Shown one piece after another: positions 35,551 through 44,345 of a stretch of DNA of 64,000 bases (within the stretch, counting starts at the first letter, position 1; each line of letters starts with the position of its first letter). The position numbers and the translations under genes were made by a program. Source of the DNA: Saccharum officinarum (taxonomy: Eukaryota; Streptophyta; Magnoliopsida; Poales; Poaceae); the NCBI GenBank assembly GCA_020631735.1, contig CM036199.1, forward strand, positions 15,654,834 to 15,718,833, written 5' to 3'. Under the pieces are notes generated by a model. It was not told where the DNA came from, searched no databases, and saw only the letters and a list, made by a program, of their open reading frames with translations.

Positions 35551-35903
35551 AATCACGCACTCATAATCCGCATATTCACGTAGCTAGTAATCACGCACGT
35601 CGCTTTCCGCATACTGTTCAAATAGTGTTTTCAATATTTTTTATTCAATTCTGCATCCATCAGCGGTGATAGAATAATAAAATATTCCCTGCATAGTAAT
35701 CTGCATAGTGTCCTAAATAGTAAAGTGATTGAGCCACTCCCGTGAGTGCTCGAGCACTGTTCATATTCTGAATTTGAATAGTGCCTGGGAATTTGAATAG
35801 TGACACGAATTTGAATAGTAACCAGCGAATTTGAATAGTGTCGTGAATAGTAAATCGTGAATTTTAAGTTTGAATTTAGATTTTGAATCCAGGTCCCCTG
35901 CAG
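35551..35903 (+). repeat. Viral leader, 3' half, upstream of the first primer site
   Basis: It matches 41415-41793. It carries a hairpin-prone AT stretch (AATATTTTTTATTC, then GAATAATAAAATATT), the 14-bp palindrome AGTGCTCGAGCACT, and several copies of GAATTTGAATAGTG before the primer site. It is non-coding. Confidence 0.85.
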
Positions 35904-35921
35904 TGGTATCGGAGCCTAGTT
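35904..35921 (+). promoter_or_regulatory. Viral primer binding site (tRNA-Met), plus-strand unit
   Basis: TGGTATCGGAGCCTAGTT resembles the complement of initiator tRNA-Met. By convention this site is position 1 of a caulimovirid genome. The next copy at 41794 is closer to consensus. Confidence 0.85.
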
Positions 35922-35926
35922 ATTAA

Positions 35927-36475
35927 AATTTGAATTTAAGGGATATACTAGAATTATTGAAGATTGAAAAGTTAAATTATTTAAATTTAGAAGTTAATAC
36001 AGGAAAGACTGTTAAAACTAAAGAGAATATAAATATTAAGTGCAGAATAAATAGCTCTGAAGATCATACTTGGCATACTTCACACGGGCAAATAAATTTA
36101 TTAGTTGACTTAATACATAATTTTTATATATCTTGGGGTAAAAGACAAGACGATTTAGAATTAAAATTTGAAAGTCTGCAAAAAGAGCATAAGCAGTTAA
36201 TAGAGCTATATTCAGCTACCAATAATAAGTTAGAATTAGCTCTACGAGCTTTGGAAGAAAGTAAAGGTTCTCTAGGAAGAATTAGTCAAAATAGTGATTA
36301 TATTAAAAAGGATATATCTTATTTGTATAAGAAACTTGAGCATATTAATATTATCGAGAATAATAAAGAAATTGTGTTATCATCCACAGGAGTAGTTGAA
36401 GTTAATAGATCACTAAATTCAGAAAAATGGCAGTATCTGAAAGTCTCTCTAGAAGAGACAAGTCACTCCAACTAG
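35927..36475 (+). CDS. Viral ORF1, no ATG start, coiled-coil protein (plus-strand unit)
   Basis: The frame opens after a TAA at 35924-35926 and ends at 36475. It has no methionine codon at all, so it must start at a non-AUG codon if translated. In-frame near-cognate codons include TTG 35930, ATA 35945, TTG 35957 and ATT 35963. Rice tungro bacilliform virus ORF1 is known to start at AUU after ribosome shunting, which makes this plausible. The central region (about residues 70-150) is Leu/Glu/Lys-rich with heptad-like spacing, similar in style to small pre-polyprotein ORFs of badnaviruses and tungrovirus. Function is unknown. It overlaps the next ORF by 49 bases. Confidence 0.7.
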   Translation, partial: NLNLRDILELLKIEKLNYLNLEVNTGKTVKTKENINIKCRINSSEDHTWHTSHGQINLLVDLIHNFYISWGKRQDDLELKFESLQKEHKQLIELYSATNNKLELALRALEESKGSLGRISQNSDYIKKDISYLYKKLEHINIIENNKEIVLSSTGVVEVNRSLNSEKWQYLKVSLEETSHSN

Positions 36476-37413
36476 TGAATAGAGATGTAAGACCTTTAGG
36501 CCTTATAGACAGAATAAAAGGAGGTTGTGATGATATTGAAACCTTAGAAGATATGATAGATGTAGAAAGAGACCTGGAAAGATATCAGAAAGATACTTTA
36601 AGAAAAATAAGACCTCAACAAATATATCAAATGAGTTGGTTTGAAAATAAAAATGGATTATATAGAATATCTAGAGAAGTAGAATTAAGTGTATTAACTG
36701 AACCTGTTCAGTTAAGAATAGTTAATAAACAAATTGAAAATGAATTAAAATATTGTGGGTATAAATATATACATCAAGGAATGTATATTATAGGAATTAA
36801 AGGTATGACAAGAAAGAAATTAGGAACAAAGGTCTTAACAACTTTGCTAGATAAAAGATGGGATTCAATAAATAAAGCAGCATTAGGATTTTTAGAAGGT
36901 GATATGAATGAAAACATGCTAATAATATATATAGCTCCAGACTTGTTAATGCCAGTAAAAGAATTTATAGACAAGATGGCTTTTGGATTTCAAACCAAAG
37001 GCTATGAAGATTTTAAAGGAACTAATTTATTAATAAGCATAGAATTTCTAGGTAGGTTAACTAATAGAAGTGGAACCAAATATAAGATAAATGTGAATAA
37101 TGTGATAGAAAGCATGCAGTCTAAAGGGATAAAATTTATGAGTCCTCTAAAGATTAGTTCTGAAGAAAGGGCAGGTGAAGAATGGAATATAAGTGCTTTA
37201 ATAGAACCAAAGGTTTTAAAGCAACCTAAAGATTATATAAGTTACGAAAATAAAAAGGGATCAACTAGTATTAGGTTTGTAGGATATGAAGAAAGAAGCC
37301 TAGATGATTTAGAAACATCTAGTTCAGAAGTAAAGTTAGAGGAAAATAGAAGAAATAGTGTATGTGAATTTATGGATATAGACAATGAAATAAAACATTA
37401 TGAAATTAAGTAA
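36427..37413 (+). pseudogene. Viral movement-protein part of the polyprotein (plus-strand unit)
   Basis: The 328-codon frame starts at the first ATG after the primer site (AAAAATGG). Residues about 80-270 show the caulimovirid movement-protein pattern (I-A-P-D-L-L-M-P, then G-Y-E-D-F-K-G-T-N-L-L-I, then G-R-L-T-N-R-S-G). These proteins form tubules through plasmodesmata for cell-to-cell spread. The frame ends at a stop created by loss of five bases relative to the minus-strand copy at about 37408. Downstream coding continues in another frame, so the polyprotein is cut here. Confidence 0.8.
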
Positions 37414-39620
37414 AATCCATGATGAATATAAAAACTCTATGATATGTGAATGGAATGCTATAAGAGAAAAGAAAATCTATTTTAGAAGACAAATACATAG
37501 ACTTAATAATATTAAGCAAGAAAGAGAGTTAAATAGCAAAAAATTTAGTGTTCCAATAAAGAAAAATAATGTAGAGTCAAAAAGGATAGAAGATAAAGAT
37601 AACAAGGCTCAAAAGGAAGTAGAGAATAGTAAAATTAAAATAGTAGACAATATAGATGATGATATAAGTGAAGAAGAGCAATGGGAAATTAATAATAAGA
37701 TCTTACAAGAAAGCTATGAGGAAGAAGATGAGGATATAATTGAAATAGGTAATAATAATTCGGTAAATTATATGAAATTCTCAGAGTATGTAGAGACACA
37801 TAGAAAAGATAATGCTATAGAAGCAATGGAAATAGATCCAAGTTCATCAAAAAGAAAACGAGGTCCAGAAATAAAGGTTGAAGAAGAAATAGAAAGACCA
37901 ACTAGAAATCCAGGAACATGGCCACCAGTGAAAGAAGATTCTTCATATAGTTATATACCTGGACAATATACACATATGGGTTCAAAAAGAAGAGAATTTG
38001 AAAAGAAGGTTCAATTTCAGAATTATAAAAGTGATGGTGCTATATTAAATTTAGCAGCACATGATCCTATAGATTGGCCAAATATAATCAGCATATGGAA
38101 AGGGTTGATAGTGCAAAAATATATACAAAATCAACATAATATTGGAAACAAAGTAGAAGATATGATTACATATTTAGAGACATTTCTAGAAGAATCAGTT
38201 AAAGTTTTATGGGAACAATGGGTAGAATCTTTTCCTACTTATTATGCACAATTAAAAAGAGCTGGCAATAACCCGTATAATTTCGCAAATATCATATCAA
38301 GTATTATAATAGGTGAAGATCCTGAAATAGGATATACTGTCTTACAAAATGAAAGATTAAAAGAATTAGAAAAATTATCATTAACAAATTGGAAAAGAAT
38401 AAAAGAATTTTCTCAGCATTATTTGTACAATGCCACAACTGCTAAACAAGGGTATAATAAAGGAATTGCTGAAAAAATATTTTAACAAATTACCAGACCC
38501 ATTAGGCTCTATGATATTCGAAGAATATATAAAGGAAACAGAGGGTACTAAAGAATATAATATAACTCAGGCTATAACATTTGTTTTTAAACAGTTAAGA
38601 AAGATATGCACAAATATACAAGCCCAAAGATCAATGAAGCAGTCTGATTATAATTTCTGTAATAAAATAGTTCAAATACCATTGACATATGGAGAAGAAA
38701 GATCTAGAAATAAGAAATATTACAAGTATCCTAAGAATTATGAAAAAGGAAAGGTAAGAACTAAGAAACGATATTTCTTACGAAGATCAGATAATAGAGC
38801 TCCTTTCTTACATAAGAGAAATGTAAGAAGATATAATCCTAGAAAGAATTATGACAATACTTGTAGATGTTTTATATGCAATTCACCAGATCACTTAAGT
38901 AAAACTTGTCCTAATAAAGACAAGAAGAGGTATTCCAATAAGCAAGAAGAACAAGAAAAGGTTCTAATTATAGATAGTGTAAATGAAAATATTTTAGTAT
39001 GTGATGATGATATAATGGATGATGAGTCAATATATTCAATTATAGAGACAGATGAAATAGAATATGATGTAGAAAATGAATCAAGTGATGAAGAATTAGA
39101 TTTAATTGATGAATTAGCTGGATTAAAGATAGAAATGATGGATCAAGTAGAGGAATCTAAAAAGAGTAATCTTAACATAAGGTGTGTATTTTGCATATAT
39201 TATCAAGATCCAGAAGACAGAGCAACATGTAGTCTATGTTTAAGACAAGCATGTATACTATGCTTAAATCCACAAAAAGATAGGAAAAATAAAGTAGTAA
39301 ATACAAAATATGAGAAAAATAAAGAAGAAGTAAGCCTAGAGAAGGTAGGAAGCAAATATATAAATAATTTTGCACAAGAATTCCGTATTCCTAGATTAAG
39401 CTTTAAAACTGACCAAACTCTATCATATTTTACTCAAGATATTATAGATTTAATATGGAAGAAATATGCTGAAAGACATTACAAAACCTTTCAAAATATT
39501 CAAAATTATTTCATGCAGATATATCAAGGGAAAGAAAGGCATTTAGGAATAACTGTAAATGCAAATATTTTCCCCTTACTTCATCTTGATGATAAATTTA
39601 TTGTCAAGCCTCATCAATAA
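37400..39620 (+). pseudogene. Viral coat-protein part of the polyprotein, split by a frameshift (plus-strand unit)
   Basis: Two frames, 37400-38485 and 38430-39620, cover this part. They are separated by one extra A in a run at about 38470-38475. In order it has an acidic Lys/Glu-rich N-terminal region, the capsid core (D-P-I-D-W-P-N-I-I-S-I-W, then Q-W-V-E-S-F-P), a basic stretch (K-K-R-Y-F-L-R-R), the CCHC knuckle at 38868-38909, and a second cysteine cluster CX2CX11CX2CX4CX2C at 39183-39263. The second cluster points to badnavirus/tungrovirus relatives. A TAA at 39618-39620 (CAA in the other copy) separates it from the 3' domain in the same frame. Confidence 0.85.
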
Positions 39621-40247
39621 TTTATAATACTCAGGGCTGACATAAATTTAAAATATTTTAGAAATATACAAATAAACAATGAAGATCATATCTCTTTACA
39701 AACCATTATAGATCATGGGTTAATCCATGATATTTACGGTACACTTGAAGAAATTCTTCAATCTGACCTTGGAAAGGCTATTAAAGAAGCATGCAAGAAA
39801 TTAGCCTGTATTCAAGGAAAATATAAAATTAAATTCTGTTCTAATCCTCCAAAATTTATGAGACCAATAAGACCAGCATGCCATGATATATATATTACTA
39901 AAGGTCAATACAAATTCCCTAATTCATGGAGAATCATAGAGGATTATGAAGAATTATTTGCCAAGAATACGAATCATGATAACTGGAGAATTTTTAGTGA
40001 AGCAAAAGAATTAGAAGGGAATACCAAATTTGCTTCTAAATATCATATGATGTATCAAAATAAAATAATAAGAGTATTCTTACGAGAGTACTATAACAGA
40101 TATAGTATATTGCAAAGAGAAGTTGGAAGATTGATCAAGCCCAATTATGGTGCAGAATGCCAACTAAGAAAAGAATATAGAGATTTGTTGTCTTGGTATG
40201 AAATATGGCAACCAGATGAACCAGACAACGAAGAAGATATTGATTAA
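39621..40247 (+). pseudogene. Viral 3' domain of unknown function (plus-strand unit)
   Basis: The frame is open from just after the 39618 stop to 40247 (about 208 codons). An internal ATG at 39858 would give 129 codons. It contains F-M-R-P-I-R-P-A-C-H-D-I-Y, W-R-I-I-E-D-Y-E-E-L-F and an acidic end. I recognise no protease, reverse transcriptase or RNase H motif. The shared frame suggests it was the C-terminal part of one polyprotein rather than a separate gene. In badnaviruses and tungrovirus the enzymes would normally lie between coat protein and the C-terminus; here they are absent. Confidence 0.65.
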
Positions 40248-40560
40248 TAAGAAAATCAATATAGCTTCAAATTAATATCTAGATACAAGAAATATATTCC
40301 TTTTGTTGATAAGGTGTTATCAATAATTTGGCCGTGGAAAGATATTATAAGATATTATAAGCATGCCTGATTTGATGTTTGTACATCAATCATTCGGGCG
40401 TGAAAGACCATACCCAAAAAGTCCAAAAAATACACGTGAAGATAACGCCTATCAAAGGACAGCGCAAAATAATATCATGTGAAGACACTTTGTCAGAGGA
40501 CAGCGCGAAAGTGAGTACAGTAACTCAACTGTAGCACCGTCCAGCTGTCTGGGCAATTGA
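40248..40560 (+). other. Viral intergenic region upstream of the promoter
   Basis: Non-coding. It contains a hairpin (TTGATAA GGTG TTATCAA, about 40308-40325) and a GATATTATAA direct repeat (about 40339-40361). The GCATGCCTGATTTGATG segment is where the far-right copy is cut by the (TA)n tract. Confidence 0.7.
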
Positions 40561-41101
40561 TAATTGAAGACTTAATAACGAAGGCTCGTCAGACGTCGCT
40601 TTCTCCAGACGATAAGCGCGAAGGACGATTCAGATAAACGTGAAGGACACTCTGGAAGGCTCAGGACTCCAGCCGATAAGCTCGAAGGACGAAGAGTCAT
40701 CCACGAAGGATGCTCCAGGAGGCTCCTCTGGCTCTTTAAAAGCAGAAGCCAGACGCCCGCATTCATCATCGGATCGTATGGGATCGCATCGGATCATCGG
40801 ATCAGGAATCACCACACGAACAACCAACCACTCCACTCACCATGAAGACATGATCTCAGAAGCTCTCTGAGGATCATCCACCACGAATAGTAGTAATCCA
40901 CCACTACCATTATATTACTCCACCACTCTTGTAAATTAGAGAATAAAGGAAGTCATCGTGATCTTCCTGCGCTTGTAAGGTAATCAGGTTTGTGCTAAGT
41001 GCTTGGGGTTTCCCGAAAGGGAAAGCCGTATGTAAGCTTGTTCTGTGAAAATGAATTAAGCTTTCCTGTTTTAATCCCTGTTTTCCTTTAAGCTCGTTCA
41101 T
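40561..41101 (+). promoter_or_regulatory. Viral promoter and start of the leader (plus-strand unit)
   Basis: CGTCAGACGTCGC at 40587 resembles a paired TGACG (as-1-like) element. A TATA-like TTTAAAAG lies at 40735-40742, so transcription may start near 40770. An AATAAA at 40943-40948 follows about 175 bases later, the arrangement that gives terminally redundant RNA in caulimovirids. This is inference from position and motif; there is no transcript evidence here. Confidence 0.65.
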
Positions 41102-41452
41102 ATGGGGCGATGTCTCTATGCTAGGGACCCTAGAGGAGAAACCTCTGCGTGTGTCGTTCTCGTGTTAGCCCTGGTAGCGGCGTTTGTAGAGAACCTTGTT
41201 TGCGCAGAGAAGTGTTCCCTTCGGGTGGAACTGCCTGGGGAGACGATAGGGCCTGAGTCCTATGTGATAGTGGCTAGGGATAGCGAGGGAGAAGAACAGT
41301 TGAGTCTAGTTCTGAAGCGAGCTAGTGATGCATACGGTGAGTACCGAGTAGGACTGACACAAGCAATAGTCGCACGAACGGCTGAAACTCTGGTCTCGCC
41401 AGCCTGCCAAGATCCTGTGAATCACGCACTCATAATCCGCATATTCACGTAG
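41102..41452 (+). CDS. 116-codon ORF in the viral leader (plus-strand unit)
   Basis: ATG at 41102 lies about 155 bases after the poly(A) signal and before the primer site, so it is in the RNA leader. The product would start M-G-R-C-L-Y-A-R, with a short hydrophobic stretch (C-V-V-L-V-L-A-L-V-A-A-F-V). The same frame and length are kept in copies at 42562-42912, 48389-48739 and 52798-53148. I recognise no family. It may be an upstream ORF without a functional product. Confidence 0.35.
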   Translation: MGRCLYARDPRGETSACVVLVLALVAAFVENLVCAEKCSLRVELPGETIGPESYVIVARDSEGEEQLSLVLKRASDAYGEYRVGLTQAIVARTAETLVSPACQDPVNHALIIRIFT

Positions 41453-41793
41453 CTAGTAATCACGCACGTCGCTTTCCGCATACTGTTCAAATAGTGTTTT
41501 CAATATTTTTTATTCAATTCTGCATCCATCAGCGGTGATAGAATAATAAAATATTCCCTGCATAGTGATCTGCATAGTGTCCTAAATAGTAAAGTGATTG
41601 AGCCACTCCCGTGAGTGCTCGAGCACTGTTCATATTCTGAATTTGAATAGTGCCTGGGAATTTGAATAGTGACACGAATTTGAATAGTAACCAGCGAATT
41701 TGAATAGTGCCGTGAATAGTAAATCGTAAATTTTAAGTTTGAATTTAGAATTTGAATCCTGTATAATCTCTATTCCCCTGTATCCCCCTGCAG
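41453..41793 (+). repeat. Viral leader repeats before the second primer site
   Basis: Four to five copies of GAATTTGAATAGTG with short variable spacers (about 41640-41720) follow the palindrome AGTGCTCGAGCACT (about 41623-41636). An AT-rich hairpin lies at about 41502-41560. Confidence 0.85.
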
Positions 41794-41811
41794 TGGTATC
41801 AGAGCCTGGTT
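41794..41811 (+). promoter_or_regulatory. Second viral primer binding site, closing the unit
   Basis: TGGTATCAGAGCCTGGTT, a good match to initiator tRNA-Met. The distance of 5890 bp to the first site defines the unit length. About 45 bases of a second ORF1 start follow before the sequence flips. Confidence 0.9.
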
Positions 41812-42211
41812 ATTAAAATTTGAATTTAAAGGATATACTAGAATTATTGAAAAATTCAGAATATGAACAGTGCTCGAGCACTCACGGGAGTGGCTCAATC
41901 ACTTTACTATTTAGGACACTATGCAGATCACTATGCAGGGAATATTTTTTATTCAATTCTGCATCCATCAGCGGTGATAGAATAATAAAATATTCCCTGC
42001 ATAGTGATCTGCATAGTGTCCTAAATAGTAAAGTGATTGAGCCACTCCCGTGAGTGCTCGAGCACTGTTCATATTCTGAATTTGAATAGTGCCTGGTATT
42101 TTGAATAGTGACACGAATTTGAATAGTAACCAGCGAATTTGAATAGTGCCGTGAATAGTAAATCGTGAGTTTTAAGTTTGAATTTAGATTTTGAATCCAG
42201 GTCCCCTGCGG
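41812..42211. repeat. Rearranged leader pieces at the head-to-head junction
   Basis: After about 45 bases of ORF1 start, an inverted leader piece (about 41855-41942) is followed by a direct leader piece (about 41943-42211). Each switch is at shared AT-rich sequence. It records template switches or end joining between viral molecules. Confidence 0.85.
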
Positions 42212-42561
42212 TGATACCACCACAGGGGGGATACAGGGGAATAGAGATTATACAGGATTCAAATTCTAAATTCAAACTTAAAACTCACGATTTACTATTC
42301 ACGGCACTATTTAAATTCGCTGGTTACTATTCAAATTCGTGTCACTATTCAAAATACCAGGCACTATTCAAATTCAGAATATAAACAGTGCTCGAGCACT
42401 CACGGGAGTAGCTCAATCACTTTACTATTTAGGACACTATGCAGATCACTATGCAGGGAATATTTTATTATTCTATCACCGCTGATGGATGCAGAATTGA
42501 ATAAAAAATATTAAAAACACTATTTAAACAGTATGCGAAAAGCGACGTGCGTGATTATTAG
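42212..42561 (-). repeat. Head-to-head junction inside the primer site and minus-strand leader
   Basis: The minus-strand unit ends, in viral sense, in the first eight bases of the primer site (TGATACCA at 42212-42219). It is joined directly to the end of the plus-strand leader. From here the sequence is the reverse complement of the leader region 41453-41793, with small changes. Confidence 0.85.
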
Positions 42562-42912
42562 CTACGTGAATATGCGGATTATGAGTGCTTGATTCACAGG
42601 ATCTTGGCAGGCTGGCGAGACCAGAGTTTCAGCCGTTCGTGCGACTATTGCTTGTGTCAGTCCTACTCGGTACTCACCGTATGCATCACTAGCTCGCTTC
42701 AGAACTAGACTCAACTGTTCTTCTCCCTCGCTATCCCCAGCCACTATCACACAGGACTCAAGCCCTATCGTCTCCCCAGATAGTTCCACCCGAAGGGAAC
42801 ACTTCTCTGCGCAAACAAGGTTCTCTACAAACGCCGCTACCAGGGCTAACACGAGAACGACACACGCAGAGGTTTCTCCTCTAGGGTCTCTAGCATAGAG
42901 ACATCGCCCCAT
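42562..42912 (-). CDS. 116-codon leader ORF (minus-strand unit, distal)
   Basis: Same length and near-identical sequence as 41102-41452, on the opposite strand. A few codons differ. The same doubts about function apply. Confidence 0.3.
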   Translation of the reverse strand: MGRCLYARDPRGETSACVVLVLALVAAFVENLVCAEKCSLRVELSGETIGLESCVIVAGDSEGEEQLSLVLKRASDAYGEYRVGLTQAIVARTAETLVSPACQDPVNQALIIRIFT

Positions 42913-43725
42913 ATGAACGAGCTTAAAGGAAAACAGGGATTAAAACAGGAAAGCTTAATTCATTTTCACAGAACAAGCTTACATACGGCTTTTCCTTTCG
43001 GGAAACCCCAAGCACTTAGCACAAACCTGATTACCTTACAAGCGTAGGAAGATCACGATGACTTCCTTTATTCTCTAATTTACAAGAGTGGTGGAGTAAT
43101 ACAATGGTAGTGGTGGAGTACTACTATTCGTGGTGGATGATCCTCAGAGAGCTTCTGAGATCATGTCTTCATGGTGAGTGGAGTGGTTGGTTGTTCGTGT
43201 GGTGATTCCTGATCTGATGATCCGATGCGATCCCATACGATCCGATGATGAATGCGGGCGTCTGGCTTCTGCTTTTAAAGAGCCAGAGGAGCCTCCTGGA
43301 GCATCCTTCGTGGATGACTCTTCGTCCTTCGAGCTTATCGGCTGGAGTCCTAAGCCTTCCAGAGTGTCCTTCACGTTTATCTGAATCGTCCTTCGCGCTT
43401 ATCGTCTGGAGAAAGCGACGTCTGACGAGCCTTCGTTATTAAGTCTTCAATTATCAATTGCCCAGACAGCTGGACGGTGCTACAGTAGAGTTACTGTACT
43501 CACTTTCGCGCTGTCCTCTGACAAAGTGTCTTCACATGATATTATTTTGGACTTTTTGGGTATGGTCTTCCACGCCCGAATGATTGATGTACAAACATCA
43601 AATCAGGCATGCTTATAATATCTTATAATATCTTCCCACGGCCAAATTGTTGATAACACCTTATCAACAAAAGGAATATATTTCTTGTATCTAGATATTA
43701 ATTTGAAGCTATATTGATTTTCTTA
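42913..43725 (-). promoter_or_regulatory. Viral promoter, poly(A) signal and intergenic region (minus-strand unit)
   Basis: Mirror of 40248-41101. It carries a poly(A) signal complement TTTATT at 43068-43073, a TATA-like complement CTTTTAAAG at 43272-43280, and a TGACG-type element near 43427. A segment of about 50 bases present at 40420-40470 is missing near 43545. Confidence 0.6.
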
Positions 43726-44345
43726 TTAATCAATATCTTCTTCGTTGTCTGGTTCATCTGGTTGCCATAATTCATACCAAGACAACAAATCTCTATATTC
43801 TTTTCTTAGTTGGCATTCTTCACCATAATTGGGCTTGATCAATCTTCCAACTTCTCTTTGCAATATACTATATCTGTTATAGTACTCTCGTAAGAATACT
43901 CTTATTATTTTATTTTGATACATCATATGATATTCAGAAGCAAATTTGGTATTCCCTTCTAATTCTTTTGCTTCACTAAAAATTCTCCAGTTATCATGAT
44001 TCGTATTCTTGGCAAATAATTCTTCATAATCCTCTATGATTCTCCATGAATTAGGGAATTTGTATTGACCTTTAGTAATATATATATCATGGCATGCTGG
44101 TCTTATTGGTCTCATAAATTTTGGAGGATTAGAACAGAATTTAATTTTATATTTTCCTTGAATACAGGCTAATTTCTTGCATGCTTCTTTAATAGCCTTT
44201 CCAAGGTCAGATTGAAGAATTTCTTCAAGTGTACCGTAAATATCATGGATTAACCCATGATCTATAATGGTTTGTAAAGAGATATGATCTTCATTGTTTA
44301 TTTGTATATTTCTAAAATATTTTAAATTTATGTCAGCCCTGAGTA
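43726..44345 (-). pseudogene. Viral 3' domain (minus-strand unit)
   Basis: The 129-codon ORF 44115-43726 plus open frame upstream corresponds to 39621-40247, with few substitutions. The in-frame stop of the plus-strand copy is CAA here. A 4-bp length difference just upstream (near 44395) puts the coat-protein frame out of register with it. Confidence 0.65.

Noticed and set aside
36774..36974. Minus-strand ORFs inside the viral genes (also 39172-39375 and 46998-47198)
   Set aside because: Antisense shadows of well-supported coding frames.
40572..40870. Recurrent 65-81 codon ORFs in the viral promoter region
   Set aside because: They overlap each other on both strands and span the TATA-like box; repeated only because the promoter is repeated.
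35904..41811. Interpretation of the viral unit as an LTR retrotransposon because of its tRNA-Met primer site
   Set aside because: No LTRs, no gag-pol order, and the proteins show movement-protein and badnavirus-type coat-protein motifs.
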